Assembly (NCBI GenBank): GCA_905233895.1
Contig: CAJOFL010000002.1
Location: 49,796-113,795, forward strand
From: an uncultured Bacteroidales bacterium
Lineage (GTDB): Bacteria > Bacteroidota > Bacteroidia > Bacteroidales > P3
DNA length: 64,000 bases
Reading direction: 5' to 3'
The notes below the pieces were generated by a model, which was given only the letters and a program-made list of their open reading frames with translations, searched no databases and had not been told where the DNA came from. The position numbers and the translations under genes are program-made. Shown piece after piece: positions 27,923 to 37,006 of the stretch (the stretch's first letter is position 1; each line of letters starts with the position of its first letter).

Positions 27923-30900
27923 ATGGTAAGACGTATTTACGTAGAAAAGAAAGCCCCTTACGCAGTTCGCGCCAAGGAGCTTAAGACCGAAATGAGCGAA
28001 TACCTCGGCATCGAGGCTGACAACGTGCGTGTACTTATCCGCTACGACGTTGAGAACGTCAGCGACGCCACTTTCCGCACAGCATTGACCACCGTCTTCT
28101 CCGAACCGCCGGTGGACGATGTCTACGAAGAGGAGTTCCCGCATAACCCCGCTGACTTCTGCTTCACAGTGGAGTACCTCCCCGGCCAGTTCGACCAACG
28201 CGCCGACAGCGCCGAACAATGCGTGAAACTTCTTAATGATAGCGAGGAGCCTATCATTAAGAGCGCTACCACTTATGTCGTCAGTGGTATGCGCGCGGCC
28301 AATGGCGCGCAGGCTTCCGGCCTGCGGGAAAAGGTTATTTCACACTGCGTGAACCCCGTCGACAGCCGTGTCAACGACGAGCCCAAGCCGGCTACCCTCG
28401 AGGACCGCTTCGACGAGCCCGCAGATGTTATTACCTTCGATGGCTTCAAGGACATGACCGAGCCTAAACTAAAGGAACTCTATGACGGCCTCGGGCTTGC
28501 CATGACCTTTGCCGACTTCAAGCACATCCAGCGTTATTTCCATGAGGAGGAACACCGTGACCCCACTATGACCGAAATCCGCGTCCTCGACACCTACTGG
28601 AGCGACCACTGCCGCCATACCACCTTTGCCACTGAGTTGAAGGACGTACACTTCGACGATGGGTTCTACAAGCCGCTCATCGAGGGCGCCTTCAAGCAAT
28701 ACCTTGCCGACCATAAGGAGCACTACGCCGGCCGTACTGACAAGTTTGTATGTCTCATGGATATCGGAACCCTTGCGGCCAAACGTCTCAAAAAGGCGGG
28801 AATCCTTGACGACCAGGAACCCTCCGACGAAATCAACGCCTGCTCCATCGTAGTGCCAGTCACCATCGACGGCAACCGCGAGGAGTGGCTCATCAACTTC
28901 AAGAACGAGACCCACAATCACCCCACCGAGATCGAGCCCTTCGGCGGAGCCGCAACCTGCCTCGGTGGTTGCATCCGCGACCCATTGAGCGGCCGCACAT
29001 ACGTATACCAGGCCATGCGTGTCACCGGAGCCGCCGACCCCACCAAGCCTCTCAACGAGACCCTGCCCGGAAAGCTCCCGCAGCGCAAGATTGTCACCAC
29101 CGCTGCCCACGGCTACTCTAGCTACGGCAACCAGATTGGCCTCGCCACCGGTCTGGTGAACGAGATATATCACCCCAATTATGTGGCCAAGCGTATGGAA
29201 ATCGGCGCCGTCATAGCCGCCGCCCCCCGCCGTGCGGTGAAACGTCTCACCTCCGACCCGGGCGACGTCATCATCCTGCTGGGCGGTCGTACCGGCCGCG
29301 ACGGTATCGGTGGTGCCACGGGCGCTTCGAAGAGTCACACCACCAAGAGCCTCACCACCTGCGGCGCCGAGGTGCAGAAGGGAAATGCACCCACCGAACG
29401 TAAGATACAGCGTCTCTTCCGTCGCGAGGAGGTCTCCTCTATCATCAAGAAATGTAATGACTTCGGCGCCGGCGGCGTAAGTGTGGCTATAGGCGAACTG
29501 GCCGACGGTCTGCAGATTAACCTCGACCGTGTTCCGAAGAAATATGCCGGCCTCGACGGCACCGAGTTGGCCATCAGCGAAAGCCAAGAGCGTATGGCCG
29601 TTGTGGTCGATCCCAAGGATGTCGACCTTATGCTGAAATATGCCGATGAGGAGAACCTGGAAGCCACCGTTGTGGCCACCGTCACCGAAGAGCCCCGCAT
29701 GGTCATCAACTGGCGTGGCAAGGAGATTGTCAACCTTAGTCGTCGCTTTATCGACACCAACGGTGCCCATCAGGAGACGACGGTAAGTGTTAGCATGCCA
29801 AGCAATGCTAGCCAGGCTAGCCCTGCTAGTTCGGCTAGTTTGAAAGCCCTCTGGCTCAACACCCTCTCCGACCTTAACGTCTGCTCGCAAAAGGGCCTTG
29901 TCGAGATGTTCGACAGTAGCATCGGCGCCGGCAGTGTGGTGATGCCTTTTGGCGGTAAATACCAGCTGACACCCACGCAGAGCATGATTGGCAAACTGCC
30001 GCTGCTTGATGGCAAGTGCGACACCGTGACCATCATGTCCTATGGCATGGACCCCTATCAGACCTCGTGGAGCCCGTTCCACGGCGCAGTCTATGCTGTA
30101 TTGAGTTCGGTAGCCAAGATTGCTGCCGCCGGTGGTGACGCCAGCCGTGTGCGTCTCACATTCCAGGAGTATTTCAAGAAACTCGGCAACGACCCCTACC
30201 GCTGGGGTGAACCTTTCGCCGCATTGCTCGGTGCCTACCATGCCCAGATGGGATTAAAACTGCCCGCTATAGGCGGTAAGGATTCTATGTCCGGAACCTT
30301 CAACGACATTGATGTTCCTCCGACACTCTGCTCATTTGCAGTAGGCATCAGTGACCTTCAGCATGTTGTCACTCCAGAACTCAAGCAGGCCGGCAACAAA
30401 CTTGTTCTGCTCGATATCAAGGAAAAGGAGTTCGGTATGCCCGACTACGAGGACGCCCTCGGCCAGTATGCCGCGCTGCGTAAAGCCATTGAGGCCGGTC
30501 AGGTGTGTAGTGCTTATACCCTTGGATTCGGTGGTATTATAGAAGCCGTCAGCAAGATGGCCTTCGGTAACAAGCTGGGCGTACGGCTCACCACTACCGA
30601 CGACCTTACCGCCAAGCACTACGGCTGGATTGTCGTCGAACTGAACACTGAACACTTAGCACTAAACACTGATTTGCCCTTCCGCTGCAAGGAAATCGGC
30701 GAAGTGACCGCAGAGCCGGTCTTTGAAGTGGGTAACGAGAAAATATGCCTCGAAGAGGCCCTTGCTGCCTGGCAGAAGACCCTCGAAGGCGTCTTCCCGA
30801 CCCGCACCGCTGGTGCCAATGACCTTAAAGACCTGAAGGACGTTAATTCCCTTAAAGGCTTTAAGGACGTCTACCTCTGCTCCCACAAGGTGGCTCGCCC

Positions 30901-31693
30901 GCATGTCTTTATCCCTGCCTTCCCCGGTACAAACTGCGAGTACGACAGCGCCCGCGCCTTCAACCGTGCCGGTGCCGAAAGCGAGATTATTGTCTTCCGC
31001 AACCAAAACGGCCAGCAGATTCGTGAGAGCGTTGATGCATACGTCCACGCTATCAACAATAGCCAGATCATCATGCTTCCCGGAGGTTTCAGCGCTGGCG
31101 ACGAGCCTGAAGGCAGCGCAAAATTTATCACTAGCGTCTTCCGTAACCCGCGCATTGCCGATGCCGTCATGGAACTGCTCAATAAACGTGATGGTCTGAT
31201 GCTCGGTATTTGCAACGGCTTCCAGGCTTTGGTGAAGCTCGGCCTTGTGCCCTACGGCGAAATCCGTCCGCAGGCTGCCGATGCGCCCACGCTGACATTC
31301 AACACCATTGGTCGCCACCAGAGCAAGATGGCCTATACACGCGTTACATCCAACCTCAGCCCTTGGTTGCAACGTGCCGAGTTGGGCGCCACCTATGTCA
31401 TACCTATCTCGCACGGTGAGGGCCGATTTGTGGCTCCGCAGGAGTGGCTTGACCGCCTGTTTAAGAACGGTCAGGTCGCCACACAATATGTCGACCTGGG
31501 CGGCAACCCCACCATGGACGAGGAGTACAACATGAATGGCTCCTATATGGCCATCGAAGGCATTACCAGCCCCGACGGTCGCGTCCTTGGCAAGATGGGC
31601 CACAGCGAACGTTGGAGTAAAGGCAGCGCCATGAACATTCCCGGCAACTTCGACCAGCAACTCTTTGAGAGTGGTGTCCAGTACTTTAAGTAA
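27923..31693 (+). CDS. purL: Phosphoribosylformylglycinamidine synthase, single-chain
   Basis: 1256 residues. Fourth step of purine synthesis, making FGAM from FGAR, ATP and glutamine. In order: PurS-like N-terminus, linker with SDHCRHTTF, two AIRS-type halves (KNETHNHPTEIEPFGGAATCLGG; GGKDSMSGTF), and a C-terminal class I glutaminase (PAFPGTNCEYDSARAF; nucleophile Cys in MLGICNGFQAL; ISHGEGRF). Three low-complexity in-frame insertions stand out: SNASQASPASSASL near residue 630, LNTEHLALNTDLPF near 910, and NDLKDLKDVNSLKGFKDV near 970. All are coded by short tandem arrays and all fall between conserved blocks. Its stop overlaps the next start (TAATG). Confidence 0.96.
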   Translation: MVRRIYVEKKAPYAVRAKELKTEMSEYLGIEADNVRVLIRYDVENVSDATFRTALTTVFSEPPVDDVYEEEFPHNPADFCFTVEYLPGQFDQRADSAEQCVKLLNDSEEPIIKSATTYVVSGMRAANGAQASGLREKVISHCVNPVDSRVNDEPKPATLEDRFDEPADVITFDGFKDMTEPKLKELYDGLGLAMTFADFKHIQRYFHEEEHRDPTMTEIRVLDTYWSDHCRHTTFATELKDVHFDDGFYKPLIEGAFKQYLADHKEHYAGRTDKFVCLMDIGTLAAKRLKKAGILDDQEPSDEINACSIVVPVTIDGNREEWLINFKNETHNHPTEIEPFGGAATCLGGCIRDPLSGRTYVYQAMRVTGAADPTKPLNETLPGKLPQRKIVTTAAHGYSSYGNQIGLATGLVNEIYHPNYVAKRMEIGAVIAAAPRRAVKRLTSDPGDVIILLGGRTGRDGIGGATGASKSHTTKSLTTCGAEVQKGNAPTERKIQRLFRREEVSSIIKKCNDFGAGGVSVAIGELADGLQINLDRVPKKYAGLDGTELAISESQERMAVVVDPKDVDLMLKYADEENLEATVVATVTEEPRMVINWRGKEIVNLSRRFIDTNGAHQETTVSVSMPSNASQASPASSASLKALWLNTLSDLNVCSQKGLVEMFDSSIGAGSVVMPFGGKYQLTPTQSMIGKLPLLDGKCDTVTIMSYGMDPYQTSWSPFHGAVYAVLSSVAKIAAAGGDASRVRLTFQEYFKKLGNDPYRWGEPFAALLGAYHAQMGLKLPAIGGKDSMSGTFNDIDVPPTLCSFAVGISDLQHVVTPELKQAGNKLVLLDIKEKEFGMPDYEDALGQYAALRKAIEAGQVCSAYTLGFGGIIEAVSKMAFGNKLGVRLTTTDDLTAKHYGWIVVELNTEHLALNTDLPFRCKEIGEVTAEPVFEVGNEKICLEEALAAWQKTLEGVFPTRTAGANDLKDLKDVNSLKGFKDVYLCSHKVARPHVFIPAFPGTNCEYDSARAFNRAGAESEIIVFRNQNGQQIRESVDAYVHAINNSQIIMLPGGFSAGDEPEGSAKFITSVFRNPRIADAVMELLNKRDGLMLGICNGFQALVKLGLVPYGEIRPQAADAPTLTFNTIGRHQSKMAYTRVTSNLSPWLQRAELGATYVIPISHGEGRFVAPQEWLDRLFKNGQVATQYVDLGGNPTMDEEYNMNGSYMAIEGITSPDGRVLGKMGHSERWSKGSAMNIPGNFDQQLFESGVQYFK
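29786..29840. repeat. 9-bp array (xxxGCTAGC) inside purL
   Basis: AATGCTAGC, CAGGCTAGC, CCTGCTAGT, TCGGCTAGT, in frame, encoding NASQASPASSAS. The 9-bp period preserves the reading frame whatever the copy number. Confidence 0.7.
30640..30672. repeat. Heptamer array (AACACTG) inside purL
   Basis: AACACTG, AACACTT, AGCACTA, AACACTG, coding LNTEHLALNTD. Same unit as in porX and at the end of folP. Confidence 0.75.
30821..30869. repeat. 9-bp array (CTTAAAGAC/GGC) inside purL
   Basis: CTTAAAGAC, CTGAAGGAC, GTTAATTCC, CTTAAAGGC, TTTAAGGAC, in frame. Homologous in sequence to the array in the second uvrA. Confidence 0.75.
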
Positions 31694-32019
31694 TGGCAAG
31701 TAATCTGGATTTTGTTCAATATATCGTCGATCAGTGCGGCGGTGCTGGCAACATCGCGACCCGCAAGATGTTTGGCGATTATTGCATCTACTGCAACGGC
31801 AAACCCTTCGGCCTCATCTGCGACAACGGCTTCTACATAAAGCCCACCGAGGCCGCACGGCCCCTACTCCGCAATGTCGATATGCGTCCTCCATACGATG
31901 GTGCCAAGCCGCACTTCTACATCGAGGATGTCGACGACCACGACTACCTGGCCGAACTAGTCAGAATCACTTGCCTAAACCTGCCGGAACCCAAACCTAA
32001 ACACAACAAGAAGAAATGA
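31693..32019 (+). CDS. TfoX N-terminal-domain protein
   Basis: 108 residues. Matches the small TfoX/Sxy N-domain fold: ATRKMFGDYCIYCNGKPFGLICDNGFYIKPTE, then the MRPPYDGAKPHFYIEDVDD block. Stand-alone N-domains are common in Bacteroidota and are not shown to control competence; the role is open. The C-terminus is a Lys-rich tail (PKPKHNKKK). It is translationally coupled to purL (TAATG) and to the following gene (ATGA). Confidence 0.82.
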   Translation: MASNLDFVQYIVDQCGGAGNIATRKMFGDYCIYCNGKPFGLICDNGFYIKPTEAARPLLRNVDMRPPYDGAKPHFYIEDVDDHDYLAELVRITCLNLPEPKPKHNKKK

Positions 32020-32832
32020 GACGCACAGCAATCTTTATAGCACTCGCCGCACTGCTGCTGGCGGGGGGCCTACACCGTGAGCGACGAGCGGTGCTTCATC
32101 CAGGTCTTCGACGAGCCTTTCATCTTCGACCTCGACACCATAGGCACCAAGATAACCTACTCCATCGTGTGGCCAAATAAAGGCACGGTGAGCGAAAAAG
32201 CCCTGCGCGAGCTACAGTACCTATACTTCTACGACAGCACCGTAAGCGACATAGCCGATGCGCCCGACTACTGGATGGACCCCGACGGCATCGACGGATG
32301 GTTCTTCTATGGCGACGAGGACGCCAAGATACTGCGCGTGGAAAGCATCGACGAAGAGCGCGAATACAGCTACATCGACCTTCAGGGCACCTGTATAGTG
32401 GATAGCAATTTGGCGGTGTTTACCGTCCAGCAGGAGAGTTTCCCCTTGGGTGCCGCCCACGGCATGCACTCGACCGACTTCCTGACCATCGACATTGAGA
32501 CCGGCAACGCCGTGCACCTCACCGACCTCGTCACCGACACCAACCTGCTGTGCGAGGCTATCGCCCATGCTATTCAGGATTTGGATGTCAACAGGGAGAC
32601 TCGCGAGTGTCTTTTCGACGAGTTCGTCGATGTCGAGCGGATGCCCATGCCTCGCAACTTCACCGTCGATAGCGCCCGCAACGGTATCACTGTCTACTAC
32701 GGTCTCTATGAAATCACCCCATACTGCTGCGGTATCCAGGAGATTAGGCTTCCCATTTTCTGGCTCTCCAAGCATGTGCCGCTGACACAGTACGCAAAAC
32801 GTGTCTTTGGCCCCGGTTGTTCGATAGAATAA
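32016..32832 (+). pseudogene. DUF3298/RsiV-like secreted protein with a frameshift in a G6 run
   Basis: An ATG at 32016 (overlapping the previous stop as ATGA) starts a signal peptide MRRTAIFIALAALLLAGG. The mature protein (YTVSDERCFIQVFDEPF and on, to 32832) is in another frame. Removing one G from the six-G run at 32063-32068 joins them as LLLAGAYTVSDERC, a normal export signal and cleavage region. The mature part has the DUF3298 hallmark AAHGMHSTDFLTIDIETG and ends CGIQEIRLPIF...FGPGCSIE. Either the strain carries a frameshift, the tract is phase-variable, or the base is an assembly error. The longest uninterrupted frame begins at 32077 and lacks any signal peptide. Confidence 0.8.
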
Positions 32833-32858
32833 TAATTAACCAATAAAACAACATACCT

Positions 32859-34316
32859 ATGAAAAAGGACGTATTAAAAGGATTAAAACCGGAGCGTGTA
32901 TGGCACTGGTTTGGTGAGATTATGGCTATCCCGCGGCCCTCGAAGCATGAAGAGCGCATCAGCGCTTATCTGGTTAACTGGGGCAAAGAACACGGTCTCG
33001 AAACCAAAAGCGACAAGCTCGGCAACGTTCTTATCCGCAAGCCAGCCAGCAAGGGCTACGAAAAGAGTGCCGGCGTCTGCCTTCAAGCTCACATGGATAT
33101 GGTCTGTGAGAAAAATTCGAGCAAGAAGTTTGACTTCATGAAAGACCCCATCCAGCCCGTGCTGGACGGTGAATGGCTCACTGCAGATGGTACCACCCTC
33201 GGTGCTGACGACGGCATCGGCGTGGCTACGATACTCGCTATCCTTGAGGACAAGAAGATACAACATCCGGCATTGGAGGCCCTTATAACTGTCGACGAGG
33301 AAACCGGCCTCACCGGAGCCAACGGCCTTAGCAAGAACTGGCTCAAAAGCGAAATACTACTCAACTTTGACGACGAAGACGAGGGCGAGTACTGCATCGG
33401 CTGCGCCGGCGGCATCGACACTACTGCCGAACTTGATTATAAGCTCGTTGCTCCTGTCAAGGGGCACAAGGCCTTCCGTATCAAGGTGAGCGGACTGGTG
33501 GGCGGCCACAGCGGCGACGACATTAACCGGGGTCGCGCCTGCGCCAACAAACTGATTAACCGTATACTATGGGAGGGTACCTACAAGTACAATATGCGTA
33601 TGGCTACCATCGACGGCGGCAACCTCCGCAATGCTATTGCCCGTGAGGCCGAGGCAGTGGTCACGGTTCCTGAGGACAAAGTACGCGCTTTCAAGACGAT
33701 GGTTACCAAAATGGGCAAGGCCATGATATTCGAATTCCGCAGCACCGAGCCCGATATGGAGTTTGAATTGCGCGACATCGACATGCCTAAGAAACTGATA
33801 GACAAGGATACCCAGGAACGTCTCGTTAACCTCCTCTACGCCTGCGCCCATGGTGTACTAGCCATGAGCCGCGAGATAGATAATTTTGTGGAAACCTCTA
33901 CCAATCTGGCTTCCATAAAGATGAAGGGCGGTGTGATACATATCGCCACCAGTCAGCGCAGCAGTGTCGAAAGTGCCAAGATGGCCGCCGCCGCCAAACT
34001 CGAGAGCACCTTCCGCCTGGCGGGCTGCCGTGTGAAGCATTCTGACGGCTATCCCGGATGGACTCCCAACCCCGACAGCCGTGTCCTGAAGGTCGGCGTC
34101 GACGTTTACAAGAAGATGTACGGCCGCGAACCGGTGGTCAGAGCCATTCATGCGGGCCTCGAATGCGGCCTTATAGGCGAGAAATATCCCAATATGGATA
34201 TGATTTCCTACGGTCCGACTCTCCGCGGTGTGCATAGCCCCGACGAACGTATTGAAATCAAGACAGTTGGAATGTTCTGGAACCAAACCCTTGAAATCCT
34301 CAAGAAACTGAAATAA
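32859..34316 (+). CDS. pepD: Aminoacyl-histidine dipeptidase (M20C)
   Basis: 485 residues. Cytosolic zinc dipeptidase of the Xaa-His/carnosinase type. Metal ligands are visible: HMDMV (residues about 79-83), GADDGIG, DEETGLTGANGL with the catalytic Glu pair, and DDEDEGEYCIGCAGG. The C-terminal HAGLECGLIGEKYPNMDMIS brings the last His. The lid domain contains GGHSGDDINRGRACA. Length and motif order match the family. It lies 26 bp after the frameshifted gene and may share its transcript. Confidence 0.95.
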   Translation: MKKDVLKGLKPERVWHWFGEIMAIPRPSKHEERISAYLVNWGKEHGLETKSDKLGNVLIRKPASKGYEKSAGVCLQAHMDMVCEKNSSKKFDFMKDPIQPVLDGEWLTADGTTLGADDGIGVATILAILEDKKIQHPALEALITVDEETGLTGANGLSKNWLKSEILLNFDDEDEGEYCIGCAGGIDTTAELDYKLVAPVKGHKAFRIKVSGLVGGHSGDDINRGRACANKLINRILWEGTYKYNMRMATIDGGNLRNAIAREAEAVVTVPEDKVRAFKTMVTKMGKAMIFEFRSTEPDMEFELRDIDMPKKLIDKDTQERLVNLLYACAHGVLAMSREIDNFVETSTNLASIKMKGGVIHIATSQRSSVESAKMAAAAKLESTFRLAGCRVKHSDGYPGWTPNPDSRVLKVGVDVYKKMYGREPVVRAIHAGLECGLIGEKYPNMDMISYGPTLRGVHSPDERIEIKTVGMFWNQTLEILKKLK

Positions 34317-34433
34317 CCCACTGTTAAAAATGCGAGAACGCCGTAAGCGTTAATTGGCTATTTAACGACTACCTTGTTCTACCGTAATGACGAGTTGTTG
34401 AAAAATAATTCGCCGCGGTTGCGGAAAAATGTG

Positions 34434-34441
34434 TATCTTTG
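34434..34441 (+). promoter_or_regulatory. -7 promoter element (TATCTTTG) for the MORN-type gene
   Basis: TATCTTTG 31 bp before the ATG at 34473, in the 156-bp spacer after pepD. Confidence 0.65.
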
Positions 34442-34472
34442 CAGTTCAATAATGTGAATAATACAACTGATT

Positions 34473-35510
34473 ATGAAACGTATAACAATGCTAATGGCCG
34501 CCCTGCTGCTGCTTTCCGCTACCTCCGCCGTGGCGCAGAATCAGGTTGACAAGCAGGGGCGCCGGCAGGGTCACTGGGTGCGGGTCGATAAGGACGGCTC
34601 GAAAATCTACGAGGGCGACTTCAAGGATGGCCTCGAGACGGGTGTCTTTACCTACTATTACCACGACGGTACGGTACGTATCCGCAACACCTATACTGAG
34701 CCGGGTACCGTGTGTACCCACGAGGCCTACGACGAGAACGGCCACCTTTTGGCTCGCGGCACCTACAATCGCCGCAACCGCGACGGCCGCTGGATGTTCT
34801 ATAACGAGGATGGCAAGTTGCTGAAGGAGTGCGACTACAAGATGGGTGTCAAGCATGGACGCCATGTGGTCTATACCCACTCCGGCGACACTGCCGAGGT
34901 GACCGGATGGGACAACAACCACCGTCACGGCCGCTGGTGGAAGCGTATCGGCCAAACTGGCTATATCACAGGCACCTATGTACATGGTGGCCTTGAGGGC
35001 CGTGTGGTGGAATACGACGACGCCGGCCTCATGGTGCGCGACGGGCACTACAAGAACGGCCTGAAGAACGGCAGTTATCAGTACTTCGAGAATGGCAAGC
35101 TTACCGTCAACGAGAGTTGGAATGCCGGTGTGCTGGTCGACCGCCGTGTGCTACTGCTTACCCCCAACGCTGAATATGTCTCTGTGTTCGACATGGTTTG
35201 CCTTATGCCTCAAGGCAAAGCCAAGGTTGTGGTGATGCTAAAGGACGGAAGCAAGAAGGTGACCCATGAGAGTGCCGACGTGCTCTATGACCGTCTGGGC
35301 AACGGTGTCTTCGACTATGCCAACCGTAAGGCCCGTGTCCTGGTCGCTCGCGAGCAGGTGCAGGGTATTGGTAAGGACTCCGAAGGCCGTGACATACTGC
35401 TCCTCGAGCCGCAGCCCGACTTCTTGATTTTCCCCGACGAGGACGGTGTCAAGATGGTGCGGAGCCGCCAGTATGAGGACGACTCTCCGCTCGACAAAAT
35501 CGGCGAATAG
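34473..35510 (+). CDS. Secreted protein with MORN-2-type repeats
   Basis: 345 residues with signal peptide MKRITMLMAALLLLSATSAVAQ. Residues about 25-220 are repeated YxxGxxxGxW/Y units typical of MORN_2/YwqK-like proteins: GRRQGHWVRVDKDGSKIYEGDFKDG, NRRNRDGRWMFYNEDGKLLKE, GVKHGRHVVYTHSG, HRHGRWWKRIG, GLKNGSYQYFENGKL. The C-terminal 120 residues form a different, beta-rich region. Function unknown; the family is often found in the envelope. It ends just before a strong bidirectional hairpin terminator. Confidence 0.8.
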   Translation: MKRITMLMAALLLLSATSAVAQNQVDKQGRRQGHWVRVDKDGSKIYEGDFKDGLETGVFTYYYHDGTVRIRNTYTEPGTVCTHEAYDENGHLLARGTYNRRNRDGRWMFYNEDGKLLKECDYKMGVKHGRHVVYTHSGDTAEVTGWDNNHRHGRWWKRIGQTGYITGTYVHGGLEGRVVEYDDAGLMVRDGHYKNGLKNGSYQYFENGKLTVNESWNAGVLVDRRVLLLTPNAEYVSVFDMVCLMPQGKAKVVVMLKDGSKKVTHESADVLYDRLGNGVFDYANRKARVLVAREQVQGIGKDSEGRDILLLEPQPDFLIFPDEDGVKMVRSRQYEDDSPLDKIGE

Positions 35511-35529
35511 TGTTTGATGAAAAGCAGAA

Positions 35530-35666
35530 AAAAGAACCGGGTTGTCAGACAGACAACCCGATTCTTCCATTAAACACTATTACATTATGACCCGATTTTA
35601 GAAGGTAGTCGGGAACCTATGGTGTTAACTATCAGCAGATAGCTGTATTCTTTCTCTAGAAGTTCC
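35530..35666 (-). ncRNA. Candidate small RNA, about 137 nt
   Basis: A minus-strand promoter (TTTG at 35701-35698, 18 bp, TATCTTTG at 35679-35672) points into the spacer between two plus-strand genes, where no minus-strand gene exists. The transcript would contain hairpins CTATC/GATAG and CCCGA/TCGGG. It would end at a 13-bp stem (35535-35547 with 35553-35565) followed on this strand by TTCTTTTTT. The U-run is clearly better on the minus strand than on the plus strand. No coding frame is seen. The family is not recognised. Confidence 0.55.
35535..35565. terminator. Hairpin terminator, probably bidirectional
   Basis: GAACCGGGTTGTC / GACAACCCGATTC stem with loop AGACA. Plus side is followed by GATTCTTCC (weak). 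Minus side is followed by TTCTTTTTTC (strong). Confidence 0.8.
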
Positions 35667-35731
35667 GGTTGCAAAGATAAGATTTTTTTTTGACTGGCAA
35701 AAAAAATACAGAAAAAAAGCATTTCTTTTTG

Positions 35732-37006
35732 ATGAAGATAGCCGCCCATACCCTAGGATGCAAACTCAATTTTGCTGAAACGTCCGACCTCCTTCGACGT
35801 CTGGCCGCCGAGGGCAACGAGATTGTCTCCTTCGGTGAGGTTGCCGACATGTATGTCATTAATACCTGCACGGTGACCGCCGTGGCCGAGAAGAAATGCC
35901 GCAATGCCATCCGTCAGGCTGTCGCCCAGAATCCTAGTGCCGAGGTGATTGTAATTGGCTGTATGGCCGAGACGTCGCGCGACGAGATTGCTGCCATCCC
36001 CGGCGTGACCGCCGTCTACGGTAACGAGAAGAAGCGCATGCTGGCCTACTCGTGGGGCGAGGAACGTACTCGGGTCTTCTTCAAGATACAGGACGGCTGC
36101 GACTATTTCTGCACCTATTGCGCTATCCCGCTGGCCCGTGGCCGTTCGCGCAGCGCCTCGCTCGAGGAAACCCTCTGCGCCGCCCGCCGCATCGCCGCCG
36201 AACATACTGGCGGTGCATTGGAAGTGGTGCTCACCGGGGTGAACACCGGCACCTTCGGGCAGGGTAGGGACGAAAGCCTCCTCGACCTACTGCGTGGGTT
36301 GGATGCCATCGAGGGGGTGAGCCGCTATCGTATCTCCAGCATCGAGCCTAACCTCCTGACCGACGAGATGGTCGACTTTATAGCCACCTCGCGCGCCTTC
36401 CTGCCTCATTTCCATATACCGCTGCAGGCGGGCTCCGACCATGTGCTGCAGCTGATGCACCGCCGTTATGACACCGCTATCTATCGGCAAAAGCTGGAGT
36501 ATATTAAGAGCCGCATGCCCGACGCCTGCCTCGCTGCCGATGTCATGGCGGGATTCAACGGCGAGAACGAGGAGGAGTTTGTCAAGGTACTGCAATACAT
36601 CGAAAGCCTGCCTATAAGCTACCTGCATGTCTTCACCTACAGCGACCGTCCGGGTACGGCGGCCCTGCGTATGGGCGAGAAGATTCCGGTGCATATCCGT
36701 CGCGAACATACCGCCCGACTGCTCGAACTCTCGGATAAGAAACACAAGGCTTTCATCGCGAGCCAGCTGGGGATGACACGTCCGGTGCTCTGGGAGAGCA
36801 CACAAGTCAGCAAGTCAACAATTCAACAAGTCAACGAGTTGGCTGCTAATGACTTGTTGACCCGTAGACTTGCTGACTCGTCGACCCTTTATATGCAGGG
36901 TTGGACCGACAATTACATCCGACTCTGCCGACCTTACGACGCTTCGTTGGCGGGTACCATAGAACAAGTGGAAATTACCGAACAAAATATTGTATATGAG
37001 CGCTAA
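35732..37006 (+). CDS. mtaB: tRNA t6A37 methylthiotransferase MtaB
   Basis: 424 residues. Radical-SAM enzyme that adds a methylthio group to t6A37 of tRNA. N-terminal UPF0004 domain with Cys in LGCKLN, NTCTVT and IGCMAE. The radical-SAM cluster motif is CDYFCTYC (residues about 117-124). Then VLTGVNTGTFGQG, and HFHIPLQAGSDHVL. The C-terminal TRAM-like region is interrupted by about 30 residues (TQVSKSTIQQVNELAANDLL and following) coded by 8-bp arrays. The start is set at 35732 (MKIAAHTLGCK); the upstream codons are AT-rich spacer. It overlaps the thioesterase gene by 11 bp. Confidence 0.93.
   Translation: MKIAAHTLGCKLNFAETSDLLRRLAAEGNEIVSFGEVADMYVINTCTVTAVAEKKCRNAIRQAVAQNPSAEVIVIGCMAETSRDEIAAIPGVTAVYGNEKKRMLAYSWGEERTRVFFKIQDGCDYFCTYCAIPLARGRSRSASLEETLCAARRIAAEHTGGALEVVLTGVNTGTFGQGRDESLLDLLRGLDAIEGVSRYRISSIEPNLLTDEMVDFIATSRAFLPHFHIPLQAGSDHVLQLMHRRYDTAIYRQKLEYIKSRMPDACLAADVMAGFNGENEEEFVKVLQYIESLPISYLHVFTYSDRPGTAALRMGEKIPVHIRREHTARLLELSDKKHKAFIASQLGMTRPVLWESTQVSKSTIQQVNELAANDLLTRRLADSSTLYMQGWTDNYIRLCRPYDASLAGTIEQVEITEQNIVYER
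36803..36886. repeat. 8-bp arrays in opposite orientation inside mtaB
   Basis: CAAGTCAG, CAAGTCAA, CAATTCAA, CAAGTCAA (36803-36834). Then the complementary GACTTGTT, GACCCGTA, GACTTGCT, GACTCGTC (36851-36882). The two halves can pair into a hairpin while remaining an open reading frame. Confidence 0.75.

Noticed and set aside
28300..28340. GC-rich palindromic stretch in purL (GGCGCGCAGGCTTCCGGCCTGCG-like)
   Set aside because: It could be a mobile palindrome, but it is one copy only and within normal codon use, so it is not listed as an element.
28469..30241. 590-codon minus-strand frame opposite purL
   Set aside because: Antisense shadow of purL, no start signal or domain.
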